Shown piece after piece: positions 43,810 through 54,784 of a DNA stretch of 64,000 nucleotides. Source of the DNA: Myotis daubentonii (lineage: Eukaryota > Chordata > Mammalia > Chiroptera > Vespertilionidae); contig NC_081840.1 of NCBI RefSeq assembly GCF_963259705.1, positions 112,812,074-112,876,073 on the forward strand, given 5' to 3'. How positions within the stretch are numbered: the stretch's first letter is position 1; every line of letters starts with the position of its first letter. The notes under the pieces are model-generated. The model saw only the letters and a program-made list of their open reading frames with translations. It did not search any database and was not told where the DNA came from. Made by a program: the position numbers and the translations under genes.

Positions 43810-44003
43810 CAGGGGTGGGCAAACTTTTTGACTCGAGGGCCACAATGGGTTCTTAAACTGGACCAGAGGGCCGGAACAAAAGCATGGATGGAGTGTTTGT
43901 GTGAACTAATATAAATTCCAAAGTAAACATCATTACATAAAAGGGTATGGTCTTTTTTTTTAGTTTTATTCATTTCCAACGGGCTGTAGTTTGCCCACGG
44001 CTG
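43810..44003. mobile_element. Non-autonomous hAT (family hAT-c), 194 bp
   Basis: Termini CAGGGGTGGGCAAACTTT and GTTTGCCCACGGCTG; target duplication CACTAGGC/CACTAGTC at 43802-43809 and 44004-44011. Contains GGCCACAATGGGTTCTTAAA and GGCCGGAACAAAAGC. Confidence 0.9.
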
Positions 44004-44074
44004 CACTAGTCTCTGCTGGACCTAGGTCATGGGCTGGCTCTGCCACTTGGGGGCACTGCCAGTTTGGACATGTT

Positions 44075-44210
44075 TACTAGGCATTCTGAGCCTCAATTTC
44101 GATATCTGTGGCTGGGGATGGCACAATATCTACCTCAGAGCACTGCTGGGAGGATCAGAAGAGGTAAACATGGAAAGCACTTAGCAGAATGCTGTTAACA
44201 GGGTGTCTTC
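44075..44210 (+). mobile_element. MIR fragment
   Basis: 'gagcctcaatttcgatatct', 'tctacctcagagcactgctg' and 'ggaaagcacttagcagaatg' match MIR. Confidence 0.65.
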
Positions 44211-44394
44211 TTATTTCTACCACTGACTTCATATATTGGTTTCATCTGGAATCTATTTTTAAGTAAACCCCATCATCATGTAACCATACTTGGGTCATAT
44301 TTCTATAACACTTTCTATTATTTTTTAATCACAGATAATATCTTCTTCATTTGGAGAAATGTAGAAAAGTCCAAAGAGCTAAGAAAATGCCTTC

Positions 44395-44437
44395 AGTCCC
44401 GGGCTGACACTCTATCCACTGAGTAACACCAGGGCCT
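44395..44437 (-). mobile_element. Short Ves SINE head fragment
   Basis: On the minus strand GGCCCTGGTGTTACTCAGTG, then GATAGAGTGTCAGCCC, is the tRNA-like head of a Ves SINE; the body is absent. Confidence 0.6.
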
Positions 44438-44844
44438 TCCAGTGATTTTTGCAACATGTTGCAGGAACATTTTACACGTTGCAAGTCATCACAGCAGAAA
44501 TTGCTCAAGAACTGCCCCCAGTTGTGTGCCAAGATTAACCTAAATGGAATTTCCTGAGGGAAACACACAATCTGATGACATATTTGGTGGTGGGTTTCAC
44601 GGGGAGGGACCTCTGTGCACCCTGGCAGGGAGGCCAGTGCAGGGTGCAGACCGTGGAGCTCCTGATTCTCTAATGGGAAGCAGGTGTTTCTGTGTGTGTG
44701 CAACATGCACAGCCTCAGCTGGTCGGCTAGATGACACCAGCAGGTAAAACGACGTGCCTTAATAATCACGCTGTCACAACAGTGCTGGTGGAGAACGTTA
44801 TTTTCACAATAATTAGTAGCTGACATCAAATTTACAGAGAGCTA

Positions 44845-45165
44845 ACTGGTGGACATACATATGGATGCCAAAACTTTTATTCATGACATTCTGTTGAGAG
44901 AAATCCTTTGCATATGATAAATATCTCCCTCTTATTACTGTTTGGAATGTAGATCAATACCATCTTCCTGGAAGGCAATTTAGCAATATATACTGTTTGA
45001 CCCAGTGTTCTCCTTCCAGGAATTTATCTAAGGAAATTATACGAAATGAGGCCAACAAGTTTTGTATGAAGCAACTTCTCAAAGTATTATTATTATTAAT
45101 ATAGAAATTGGAAACATCTTAAGTTTCCTACATAGGGAAACAGTTAAACAATATATAGAACTTCT
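44845..45165 (+). mobile_element. L1M (ORF2 3' end) fragment
   Basis: 'ggcaatttagcaatatatac', 'gacccagtgttctccttcca', 'ggaatttatctaaggaaatt' and 'gaaattggaaacatcttaag' follow L1M in order. Confidence 0.7.
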
Positions 45166-45440
45166 CTGGGAAAAACTGGATGGGTCTTTTCCCAGTTGTT
45201 ATTCTCATTAAAATCTTCCAGTGCTTGTGCCGGCGTGACTGACCTTCCGTGTTCCCTGAGCAGCTCTACCTGGCGCCCATGTGGTGTGGGCCAGGGAGGC
45301 TGGAGGTGAAACAGACCCGGTTCCCACGTAGGGTTTAAATCAGGGGTCGGCAAACTACAATCCACAGGCCAAATCGGGCCCACTATCTGTTTATGCAAAT
45401 AAAGATTTATTGGAACACAAGCATGCCCATTCGTTTAGGG

Positions 45441-46007
45441 CAGTGGTTCTCAACCTTGGCTGCACATTAGAATCACCTGGGAATCTTTTTAAAATCCTGA
45501 TTTCTGGGCCTCATCCTCCGGAACTTCTGTTTCTTTGTTATGAGGTGGGGCCACAACATCAGTAACAAAGAAACAGAATTTCCGGAGGATGAGGCCCAGA
45601 AATCAGGATTTTTTTTCACAGACGATCTCCTTTATTTGAACATATTTTTTTGTCTTTTTTTTTTTTAAATTCTTTATTAGTTAAGGTATTACAAATGTGT
45701 CCTCATCCTCCCCATTAAATCCCCATCTCCCCCCCCCCCCCCCACACTCATGCTCTCATCTCCCTGTTGTCCATGTCCACTGATTTGGCTTATATGCATG
45801 CATACAAGTCCTTTGGTTGATCTCTTCCCCTTGCTCTCTCCCTCCCCTACTTTCCCTCTGGGGATTAATAGTCTGATCGCTGTTTCCCTGTTCATCAGTC
45901 TATGTTGTTCTCTATATTCCACAAATGAGTGAAATCATGAGGTATTTATTTTTCTCTGACTGGATTCCCAGGTGATTCTAATGTGCAGCCAAGGTTGAGA
46001 ACCACTG
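45441..46007. mobile_element. MER5A-like hAT, itself interrupted by an L1 3' end
   Basis: Termini CAGTGGTTCTCAACCTTGGC and GCCAAGGTTGAGAACCACTG with perfect target duplication GTTTAGGG at 45433-45440 and 46008-46015. Palindromic centre around 45520-45580. The right half is resumed at 45961 after the L1 insertion. Confidence 0.9.
45609..45960 (-). mobile_element. L1 3' end with a possible 3' transduction
   Basis: The minus-strand order is L1 3'UTR (45960 to 45667), a first poly-A (45666-45655), about 38 nt of non-L1 sequence with AATAAA (TTTATT on the plus strand at 45631-45636), and a second A-run (45616-45609). A (C)n tract lies at 45730-45743. The insertion splits the MER5A-like element. 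Confidence 0.75.
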
Positions 46008-46047
46008 GTTTAGGGTATGAAGTGTTTTGGAGTGTTATTGTCTAGGC

Positions 46048-46282
46048 CAGTGATGGCGAACCTATGACACGCATGTCAGAGGTGACACGCGAACTCATTT
46101 TTTTGGTTGATTTTTCTTTGTTAAATGGCATTTAAATATATAAAATAAATATCAAAAATATAAGTCTTTGTTTTACTATGGTTGCAAATATAAAAAAATT
46201 TCTATATGTGACACGGCACCAGAGTTAAGTTAGGGTTTTTCAAAATGCTGACACGCCGAGCTCAAAAGGTTCACCATCACTG
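46048..46282. mobile_element. Non-autonomous hAT (family hAT-d), 235 bp
   Basis: Termini CAGTGATGGCGAACCTATG and AAAGGTTCACCATCACTG; perfect target duplication GTCTAGGC at 46040-46047 and 46283-46290. Well preserved, so probably a recent bat-lineage insertion. Confidence 0.93.
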
Positions 46283-46554
46283 GTCTAGGCCCTAGACTCT
46301 AGGGCTGCTTTTGTGTTGCAACACAGGGTTGAGTAGTTCTGACAGAGACAGTATGGCCCACACAGCTTAAAATATTTATGACCTAGCCCTTTACAGTAAC
46401 AAAATGCCAACCCTGCTCTAAGTTGACAGGCAGACACAATCCCATCACTCAACACGGTGGGAAATGTTGAGGGAATGTGCAGAGCCTGGGCAGCTTGGGG
46501 CTCAGGCTGATGCTTCCAAATTTGCCCCCTCTGTGCCCTCCTCCTGAATCACAG

Positions 46555-46740
46555 ACACCCCTCATGGCCCAGGTTCCTCAACCCTGTCCCTAGTGATGTT
46601 TTTGGGCCAGACAGACTTTGTTGTGGAGGCTGTCTTGTGCATTGTGGAATCCCCCTCAGTATGATAAATAAAAATTTCTCTAGACATCGCCAAATGTCCC
46701 CCCTGGGAACAAAATCACAGCTTGCTGAGAATCACTGCTC
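46555..46740. mobile_element. Old MER-type hAT fragment
   Basis: 'aggctgtcttgtgcattgtgg', 'tctagacatcgccaaatgtc' and 'gcttgctgagaatcactg' are typical of an old non-autonomous hAT; exact family not certain. Confidence 0.6.
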
Positions 46741-46959
46741 TTGTTTATGCTAAAGCTCATGGGACACCTAGGGGCACAGGCCAGAATGCCCAGAAGTTTA
46801 AAGTTTAAAACAATGGCAATTCCACAGATGTGCATAAACATGCTAGAGAAACTAACGAGCAAAGAATACTTAATTGCCCAGTTTTAAAATTACTTCCTTG
46901 CTGCCAACAAACCAAACTAGCCTGCTAGAGTTCTTTAACCTTGCCTGTGGTTTAACCAG

Positions 46960-47036
46960 AATGAGCAGGATTATGTACTGAAATGAGCACAGTGCCTGGC
47001 ATACAGCAAGTGCTTAAGAAGTGTTTCTGAGTGAAA
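46960..47036 (+). mobile_element. L2/MIR 3' end
   Basis: 'gcacagtgcctggcatacag', 'caagtgcttaagaagtgttt' match the common L2/MIR 3' block. Confidence 0.6.
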
Positions 47037-48186
47037 GAAGAGTGGTGGAGGTCAAAGTTATAGGACCTATTTGTTCCTTGAACTGGATCATCTCTAAGGT
47101 CTCGTCTGGTGCCGAAATGTTTCTGAATAAAAGAGCCCTGATGAGAAGACTCTGCTACAACTAAAGTCAGAGGAATCTGCTCAATGTAGACAAAATTAAA
47201 CCGGAGACAGGAATCAACGGGAAACAGACCAACAAAGCCATTCATTCCACGAGAAGAAGGGGTCCATGGGATTAACGGTATTTTGGCTTCCTTAGTGACA
47301 GCAGTTGTGAAACCAGCGATATGGTTTTAATCAAGCTTATGGTTATTGTTTCTCAGTACCACATCCTTTTCCATGAGAGAACAGCACCTGACCAAGCAGC
47401 TCCATGGAAGAAAACGCTGGCACCCTTACAGGATAAAATTGAGGAGAATCAACGACAGCACTTGTTTACAGATCTGAGGAACGAAGCCCGAGAGGGAAAC
47501 AGTTGCTAGGCTGGGAGAGAACTGCCTTCCCCGCGACCGCGCACACGCCTTCACTCCAGGTCCCCTTTCCCTGGAGAGCAGAGTATTTCAAACGCCAAGA
47601 TTCCAGTACTCCACTTTCACAGTCTTCCTGTGGAATAAATTACAAGTCTGACCATTGCTTTGTTATAAAAGTAAGGTATCCATATTTTTGTATGGAATAG
47701 AAACCTGTGGACTTGCACTTTACGTTTAGTGTAAGGCTGTATGCTGAATGCGCTGTTTAAGAGAATTCTGTTAGAAATATCTGACCAGATTGCACTGTAA
47801 CTCCGTGAAGCCCCAGCACCATGTGGGACGGGTCGGTTAGAGGCTATGGGTTGGGCGCTAAGAGGTCGGGACTAGGACTTTTCTTGCAGAAAGGTTCAGA
47901 GAAATGCTGCCACATGGGCAACGTTCTGGAAGCTATTCTATCGGCAAAAGGGCATCCGGTTGAGCTCTGCTCCAGGGTGGAGGCTGCTTGCACACTGGCC
48001 CAATTCCCATGGCCTCCTGGGTGCAGACAGCCCACGCCCACAGGTGTGGGTCACGACCAGAAGGCTCTCAGAGGATTGTGGGTGAATGCAGTCACTGGAA
48101 GACAATGGTGGAGACCCACGCATGTGTCATCATTTTCTTGACACAAATCCTATTACCTAATGTGCCTGTGGGCATTTTTCTCCACA
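47037..48186. other. No gene seen
   Basis: Unique-looking DNA with a slightly CpG-rich patch at 47525-47550. Short open frames at 47820-48230 have no recognisable domain. Confidence 0.5.
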
Positions 48187-48187
48187 A

Positions 48188-48254
48188 GATGGCACCTATA
48201 AGCCTTCCTGAAAGAGTAGTCACCTAAGGAATATGTTTAGGGATGAGAAACAGT
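48188..48254. repeat. Direct repeat copy 1 (partner 49076-49141)
   Basis: About 65 bp (GATGGCACCTATAAGCCTTC through TTTAGGGATGAGAAACAG) recur at 49076 with a handful of substitutions. Not a repeat family that I recognise. Confidence 0.85.
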
Positions 48255-48330
48255 GGTTAAATATTTAATGGAATGATAGTTGAACAACACAGGAAGGGTG
48301 AACTCGGTAATTCAGGCTGACTGCATATTT

Positions 48331-48547
48331 TTTAAAATATATTTTATTGATTTTTTACAGAGAGGAAGGGAGAGGGATAGAGAGTTAGAAACATCAATGA
48401 GAGAGAAACATCGATCAGCTGCCTCCTCCACACCCCCTACTGGGGATGTGCCCACAACCAAGGAACATGCCCTTGACCAGAATCGAATCTGGGACCCTTC
48501 AGTCCACAGGCCGACGCTCTATCCACTGAGCCAAACTGGTTAGGGCC
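48331..48547 (-). mobile_element. Ves SINE, near-consensus
   Basis: Flanked by GGCTGACTGCATATTT (48315-48330) and GGCTGGCTGCATATTT (48549-48564), a 16-bp target duplication with one change. Confidence 0.94.
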
Positions 48548-48581
48548 AGGCTGGCTGCATATTTATTGTGTTCTTACGGGC

Positions 48582-48632
48582 AAGTTTCTGCCATCTTGTT
48601 AAGATATGATTTTCATTTCTCAAAATGTTTTT
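48582..48632. repeat. Direct repeat copy (partner 50062-50112)
   Basis: CAAGTTTCTGCCATCTTGTT through GATATGATTTTCATTTCTCA recurs at 50062 with about five changes. Confidence 0.8.
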
Positions 48633-49075
48633 GTGGAGCACTTAACAATGTGGGAGGAATATTCAGGCCTTTTATTTTCAGAATGTTCAAGAGAATGCTT
48701 AAAAATTTGTATAAATGAAATAAACTTTGGGGGTTACATGGCTTTTCAGATGCCACTGGGTGATCTTCAGGGACCGTTAAGAAGGCTGGCTGGTGGGTGG
48801 GAGATGATGAGAGAAAAGGTTGGTTACCAAAGCATGTGGACTCGAATCCCAAGATCTTGAGTGGGGGAATGGCATACTGAAATGCGATTTTTGAAGATGC
48901 TTGGCAGACACAGGCAGTGGGTTGGGGATTGAAGAGACCAGAGGTTGAGACACAGACACCTGCATTAAGATGAGCACAGAGGGACGGGGGCCCGGACCAG
49001 AGAGATGAAATTAGAATGGTGGGCAGGGGCGCACACAACCTTACGCTGAAGGAATGGCCGATGGGCTGAAGAAGG

Positions 49076-49154
49076 ATGGCACCTATAAACCTTTCTGAAA
49101 GAGTAGTCACCTAAGGAATAAGTTTAGGGATGAGAAGCAGCCTCATCCCTAAAC
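49076..49154. repeat. Direct repeat copy 2, ending in a 13-bp hairpin
   Basis: Second copy of the 48188 segment. It continues into a perfect inverted repeat: GTTTAGGGATGAG (49122-49134), 7-nt loop, CTCATCCCTAAAC (49142-49154). The hairpin is absent from copy 1. Confidence 0.85.
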
Positions 49155-49489
49155 TACTGAAGGTGACATAAGGAAGGCTTGGAGGTCTGGGAACCTAAGT
49201 GAACAATAGCTTTGACTGTTTCAGGCAGAAATTTTACGGAGGGAGCAGGCCTTTGATGAGTCATCTTAGAGTGAGGGTCTGAGTGTGGATCTGATAATCA
49301 GTACTTCATTCATTGAATTGGGCCATAGTAAGCCTCTCTCTCTCTCTCTCTCTCCCTCTCATTGGAACTTTCCTCTAGGACTCTAAACATTTTTAGTTTA
49401 GTTTTTTGGATGGGAATCTTTCCAAAGTGTATACTTCTCTGCTATTTTTTCTTTTTAAATAATAAGCCCTCTTTGATCTTCTCTAGCCC

Positions 49490-49635
49490 CTCGTTACTCA
49501 GAGTGCGGTCCACAGACCAGCAGCACAGGCATCATCTGCAGGAAAGCCTGTCCGCAACCTTGGGTCCAGCCAGGCTTACTGAGCTGGAATGTGCATTTAG
49601 GCAGCATCCTCGGGGGATTCCTGTAATCCTGGACT
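49490..49635. mobile_element. Old hAT (MER5-like) fragment
   Basis: 'cagagtgcggtccacagacc', 'agcagcacaggcatcatctg' and 'ggaatgtgcatttaggcagc' fit the MER5 type. Confidence 0.55.
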
Positions 49636-50655
49636 ATTTGACTTTTCAGGTCACTTTTTGTTTACTCTGTGGACTTTCTTCTTTTCTCAAGTTGCACACT
49701 AACTCCCAAATGACAACCAACTCTCTCATCCAGTCAAAAAAAGAAAATACAACACTATCTTCCTTTTGGTTACAATCTGAAAAGCAATAATGGCTTTGGA
49801 AAGCTTTTCTCTGTGAGATACTTAATGGGGGCAGGGTGGCAGTAAGACCCGTGTTTGCAAGCAGCCTTCTAGAATCTCAATGCCGGACGGCCGGAAGGAC
49901 TCTGGGGATGCAGCCCTGGCTTCACCGCGGACAAGCCGCATCCTGGGAGGAGAAGTGACTTTCCCCGGGTGCCAGGGAGAGGACTTCCTGTAGAGACTCC
50001 GTCTCGTGACACCATGGTGTCCTCCTGCTCCGTCTGAGGCAGGGTTTTACTGTTTCCTCACAAGTTTCTGCCATGGTGTTAAGATATGATTTTCGTTTTT
50101 CAAAATTGTCTCTTTTCTTTCTTCTTATGTCTCTGTAACCATGCCAACAACTTTGTACCTACCAGTTAGAATAGCAACTCCTTTCAGAGAGCAAACTGTT
50201 TTGTGAAAATACTTGAAAAACTGCTTGGGATGGGGGTGGGGGACCTGAGGCCTGGGGGGTCAGCAGAAACCCAGGCAACAAGAGATAAGGGCCAACCTGA
50301 GATCAGGCTGAACAGGAGAGGAGCTGGGCTTTGCTTCCAGGGCTGGAGAGCGCAGACAGGGACAGAGAAGGAGAGGAGGCGAGAAGCTAGGAGATGGTAG
50401 AGGGACAATGACAGGTCTGAGTGTTAATAACTGGCCTGGAATCGGAAGTTCACTTGCTGTGATTTAAACCTCTCCCCGTTCCCAGCCCTTGCTTGTTTTC
50501 ACTGAAGCTCTGCATCTACTTAAGCTGCTGTTCCTGCCTGGAGAGCTCCTGGGTTACATTCCATGAGTCCCTTTTCCATTTGCATAACCTGAAACAAAAA
50601 CCTGTGTGTTCCTACATCTTTAAAAGCCTTTTCTTCTAGGACATGATGTTCATCT
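49636..50655. other. No gene seen
   Basis: Unique-looking DNA containing the 50062-50112 repeat copy and a CpG-enriched patch at 49880-49990. Confidence 0.5.
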
Positions 50656-50659
50656 AAGA

Positions 50660-50800
50660 GCACCTGATACCGGCGGGTGACATCATTTTTCTGAGCCTTA
50701 GTTTCCTTGCCTGTAAAACAATGGCATTAAAATCTAATTCCCAAATCTCTTGTGAGGATTATAGGGGAACAAGCAGATGACAGCACCTAATTCAGCACTG
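50660..50800 (+). mobile_element. MIR fragment
   Basis: 'ctgagccttagtttccttgc', 'ctgtaaaacaatggcatta' and 'tcttgtgaggattatagggg' match MIR. Confidence 0.7.
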
Positions 50801-50833
50801 GCATGGAGGAAGGCTGGGAAATGCTGGTGTGCT

Positions 50834-50996
50834 CCCCCCCCTCCCCTCCTTCCCTTCTCCTCCTTCCCCTCCCTCTGCTCCTCCCCCCAATCCTAACCCT
50901 CCTCTTCCTCCTCCTCCTCCTCTTCCTTCTCCCCCTCCTACTCCTCCCTCTCTTCCTCCCCCCTCCTCCTGCTTCTCCTCCTCCTCCTCCTCCTTG
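50834..50996. repeat. Polypyrimidine (CTC/CCT)n tract
   Basis: About 160 bp of almost pure C and T on the plus strand. The Arg/Gly-rich open frames on the minus strand and Pro/Leu-rich ones on the plus strand are composition artefacts. Confidence 0.9.
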
Positions 50997-51565
50997 ACTC
51001 TGTGGCTGGCTGCCTCCTGGCAATGACCTGTCCCTGTCATGGCCATGAGAATACCTTTTCTCACACAGGCACACACATTCCTCCACTAACAGCAGGCTGT
51101 TCTGTTTGCACTGTTCACTGAAAGCCCACTTCTATTTACACAGGATTCTCAAGTGGTATTTGAAGCCAGAGTTGTAACAGGCAATTTGCTGTGATCTAGT
51201 CGCATTTCAGTAATGGTCTGGAGGGACAAAGGTAATCAAGGTTTCCAGAGAGATTTTCTTGTAACTTGGGTACCTCTCTATTTTTTTTTAATGTAAACTT
51301 TTCTTTTGTTAATCTTTCCTAGTTTGTCTGGGAGACCAGCTATGGAAAGTCTCAAATGTCATAAAAAGGTGATGTTCAGTTAGAAACAGAGCGAGGGAAG
51401 CTGCTGAAGGAGTTTCTCACCTGGGCTTGTGGGATCAAGTCCTGTAGAAACTACAGGTGAAAAACAGACGCAGCTCCCAGGGAGGCAGGCAGTAGGAAGC
51501 CCCACACATACATGAGACAGCCATCACAGGTAGAATGCTCATATGCCATCTTGGTTAATTATCTT
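50997..51565. other. No gene seen
   Basis: Unique-looking DNA. Confidence 0.5.
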
Positions 51566-51710
51566 GATTATCCGTATTTTACTGAAGCTTAGAAAAAGCA
51601 AGTAAGATGTCAAAAGTCACAGAGAAGTGGTGATGGTAGGTTTGAATGAAGAGCCCTTGGCTCAAAGTCCAGGCTCTGTTGCCTCTGCTGGTTGCCTAAT
51701 CCTTTAGTCT
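51566..51710 (+). mobile_element. MIR fragment
   Basis: 'attttactgaagcttagaaa', 'cacagagaagtggtgatgg' and 'tcaaagtccaggctctgttg' match MIR. Confidence 0.6.
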
Positions 51711-53535
51711 AATGGATATTCTTCTTTACTTGTAAGAACAGGGCCTGTAGATGGCCAACGAAGGGCCATATATGACCAGAAATAAGGACAATTCCCTCTT
51801 ACTGTTTCTATTACTAGACTGCTCTCTGGCTCGCCCAACATCTTTCCACAGGGGCTCTACTTGCAGTCTGAGGCCTCCCCTACCACTAACTGAATTGTTT
51901 CAGCATCTCCTATAGCTTCTCTTTATTCTCCTCTTCCCCCAAAGTCCTAGGTTGTCTCTTTCCCATCATGCAGTGCTCATTCACCCAAGTGAAAGAACAT
52001 CGATCACACCATCCTTCCTTTCATAAGAAATTTCTAGGTCCAAAATTATTCAGAAAATAGTAACAATTTTTCGCATTTGTCTTCCTGGGAATGGAAACTG
52101 TTTGTTTACCAAGCTGGACATTTTTATGATCAAGGAAAGACATCAGGTTCCATGGAAGATATTACCCAATCCAAGAGCTTGCTCTTTGGGGCGAGAATGA
52201 CAAAAAAATCAAATAAGGATAATTTCCCTTATTCTCTCTTCTAAACATAGATGCATCCAATACATATCTAATATGAATATTCATTTCATTAAGAAATAAA
52301 AACATTGTGTTCCATGCATACTCAAAAGGAAGAAATCTGGCTGAAATATATAAACATGAAGGCTTTTTCATGTGACCTTTGAAGGATAGCTAAGAAAAAA
52401 ATTATCTGTCAAACTCAATGTGTTCCATAACAATAATTCAGGTGGCAGCCAGATGAATAATTGCCCTTCTCTTGCAACTTTTGGCGAAAGGAAGGGAAAA
52501 GGCCTCTGATACCCAGAGATGGCTTCCAAGTGACTGCATCAACAATACGCACTTGCGTACGTAGCATTTAGGACCTGCAAAACAGATGAGTGAGCACTGA
52601 TTCTTCACCTTCTTCGGTGCAACCTTGAAATTCTGAATTTCCACCAGTTCCTTCTTTAAACAGATCCTATTTATGAGCTTTGAAATCATGCCCCCCGGAT
52701 GTGTGAGCATAAGAAAGGCGAATGTTGTGGTTTCAGGTAATCTATCTTGCATGTGACTGTGAAATTTATCTTCTCAAGAAAACTGCCGTCGTCATGTCAT
52801 TGCTCTGGCTCAAAAAGCTTCCTGATGTCAGCTGTCGATTAAACAAGATGATTATTTCCTCCTAGGTATTATGCCTATATTTGGTCCCTGATTCCAGGTG
52901 AGAAGGAGAGCATAGGTCTGTAGCAGCTCAAGAATAAGCTTTATCCCAGGTCTGGGTAACTGAACAAAAGTAGGAATTTTGAAAATGACCCAGCCTCCTT
53001 ATGCTTTGACAGCAAAAATACTTTGTCAAAGTGACAGTACATGTTAATTAGCAATACTAATTATTAATTCTATATTTTAATTTATTGGGTTGGTTTTATG
53101 ATGACAAAGGGAGATAAAGTTTGTCAAAAGCATCTGACACATGGAAAGAACTCAATACATATTATGTTTTATTTAAAGTAACATTAAAGATAACATAGAG
53201 GTACATTCAAAGACATACAAACAAAGGATACTCATTCCTAGCTTAAACAACAGCAGCCTTGGAATGTTAATTAGCTAGAAAACAGCCTGCCTATACTTTT
53301 AAGAATGTGGAATGACAGCAAATATGAAAGTAAAAAGAAAAGCATTTTTCGGGCAGAGTAGAATAAACCCTAGTTAAAAGAGAGCCAGAGTCAAAGTCAA
53401 ATAGAGTCAAAAATTCAATTTTGATAACTGATAGACTCTCTGGGCCCTGCAAGAAAAGCTTGCTCTCATAGTCAGAGAGATCTACAAAAATGCTCATGAG
53501 CACCAGGTAAAGCAATAGAAAGAAAGGAACTGGTA
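51711..53535. other. No gene supported
   Basis: Mostly unique DNA. A 104-codon minus-strand open frame (52438-52752) contains an acceptor-like CTGTTTTGCAG near 52575, but no donor or domain supports an exon. Confidence 0.45.
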
Positions 53536-53539
53536 TTTG

Positions 53540-53660
53540 CTGAGAACCGACTAGGGTGACAATATTTATTACCATTTTAGTGGAGGAGGAAAGAGGAGGT
53601 TAAGTACCTTGCCCAAGGTCACATACCAAAGCATCAGGCTATGAACCCATATCTATCTAT
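53540..53660 (+). mobile_element. MIR fragment
   Basis: 'tatttattaccattttagtg', 'aggttaagtaccttgcccaa' and 'ggtcacataccaaagc' match MIR. Confidence 0.65.
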
Positions 53661-54411
53661 CCAGTTGAAAAACTCAGAAGCACAGTGATAAGGTGGAAGC
53701 CAAGCAGGCAAGTTAACACAGTGACTGACAGCACATGTCACCAAGTGAAGGGCAGGGGCTTCAGGAGCTCCGAATGAAGGCGGCGCTGGAAGTGGAGGGA
53801 CGCAGTGGCCTGAGAAGGCCCACAAAGGCCCTCCTCCACCCAATGAATGCATGCAACCTGAGGTAGACAGGCGGTGGTGGGAGAGAAAGGGCTCAGGTGG
53901 CTTCTGAATGCCTCCTCTTCCCTGATACTTCATGGAAAGGAGTCATCTTATTATCACCTCGGACTTCCCCTTTTAGTCTCACAGGAGAGCTCCAATTTCT
54001 CAGAAGCTTTGCGTTCTCTTTCCTGTGGTCTCCCTGTGCTGCCCGAAGCCCTGGCACTGAAAACTCTCCCAACCATTCTTTCCTGTTGCAACAATGGGAT
54101 TTGATGGGAGCTTTCTCTCCAGTGCAGGCCCAAGGGTCTGGGACTTCAGATCCTTTGGAGAGCCTCTTTTCCTACAGGGCTCATTCTGCCCCTGGCCTCC
54201 AGAATGCTCTTTGACTACCAGAAAGGGAACAAAAAAATCATAGCATCATGAGCTAATAGATGAGGATTTCCCCAAGACCATCTTTCCTTTGGGTTTATTG
54301 AGTCATCTGAGCATACTGGGAACCCCTATTGAAGCCCAAGGTTATCCTCTTTGAGACTATATTCTATGGATGTTTGAGGTCTGCAAAGAAATCACTGTGT
54401 AATTTTAATTT
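53661..54411. other. No gene seen
   Basis: Unique-looking DNA. Open frames at 53634-54214 have no domain and no splice support. Confidence 0.5.
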
Positions 54412-54429
54412 GTTCAACTTGTGCTTTTA
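54412..54429. repeat. Target-site duplication, low-coordinate copy
   Basis: GTTCAACTTGTGCTTTTA, identical to 56330-56347. It bounds the HAL1-like insertion at its poly-A side. Confidence 0.95.
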
Positions 54430-54784
54430 TTTATTTATTTATTAAATCTTTATTGTTCAGATTATTACATTTGTTCCTCTTCCCCCCCACCCCATAACTC
54501 CCCTCATTCCAGTTCCCACCCCACCCTCCGCCCTCACTCCCCACCCACTGTCCTCATCCATAGGTGCACGATTTTTGTCCAGTCTCTTCCCGCATCTCCC
54601 ACACCCCTTCCCCCCCCAAGAATAGTCAGTCCATACCCTTTCTGTGTCCCTGATTCTATTATAATCAACAGTTCATTCTGTTCATCAGATTATTTATTCA
54701 CTTGATTCTTAGATTCACTTGTTGATAGATGCATATTTGTTGTTCATAATTTGTATCTTTACCTTTTTCTTCCTCTTCCTCTTC

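Larger units (their letters stand above)
45341..46415. mobile_element. Old hAT (Charlie-type) split by nested insertions
   Basis: Left part 45341-45440 (CAGGGGTCGGCAAACTAC, 'aaagatttattggaacac') and right part 46300-46415 ('gggttgagtagttctgac', 'cacacagcttaaaatatt', 'aaaatgccaaccctg') form one ancient element, the family also seen at 14785 and 25165. It holds the elements at 45441-46007 and 46048-46282. Confidence 0.8.

Noticed and set aside
48613..49110. 165-codon minus-strand open frame
   Set aside because: No recognisable domain, low-complexity Ser/Pro-rich composition, and it overlaps a local direct repeat.
50787..51086. Arg/Gly-rich open frames on the minus strand
   Set aside because: Created by the C/T-only tract; composition explains them completely.
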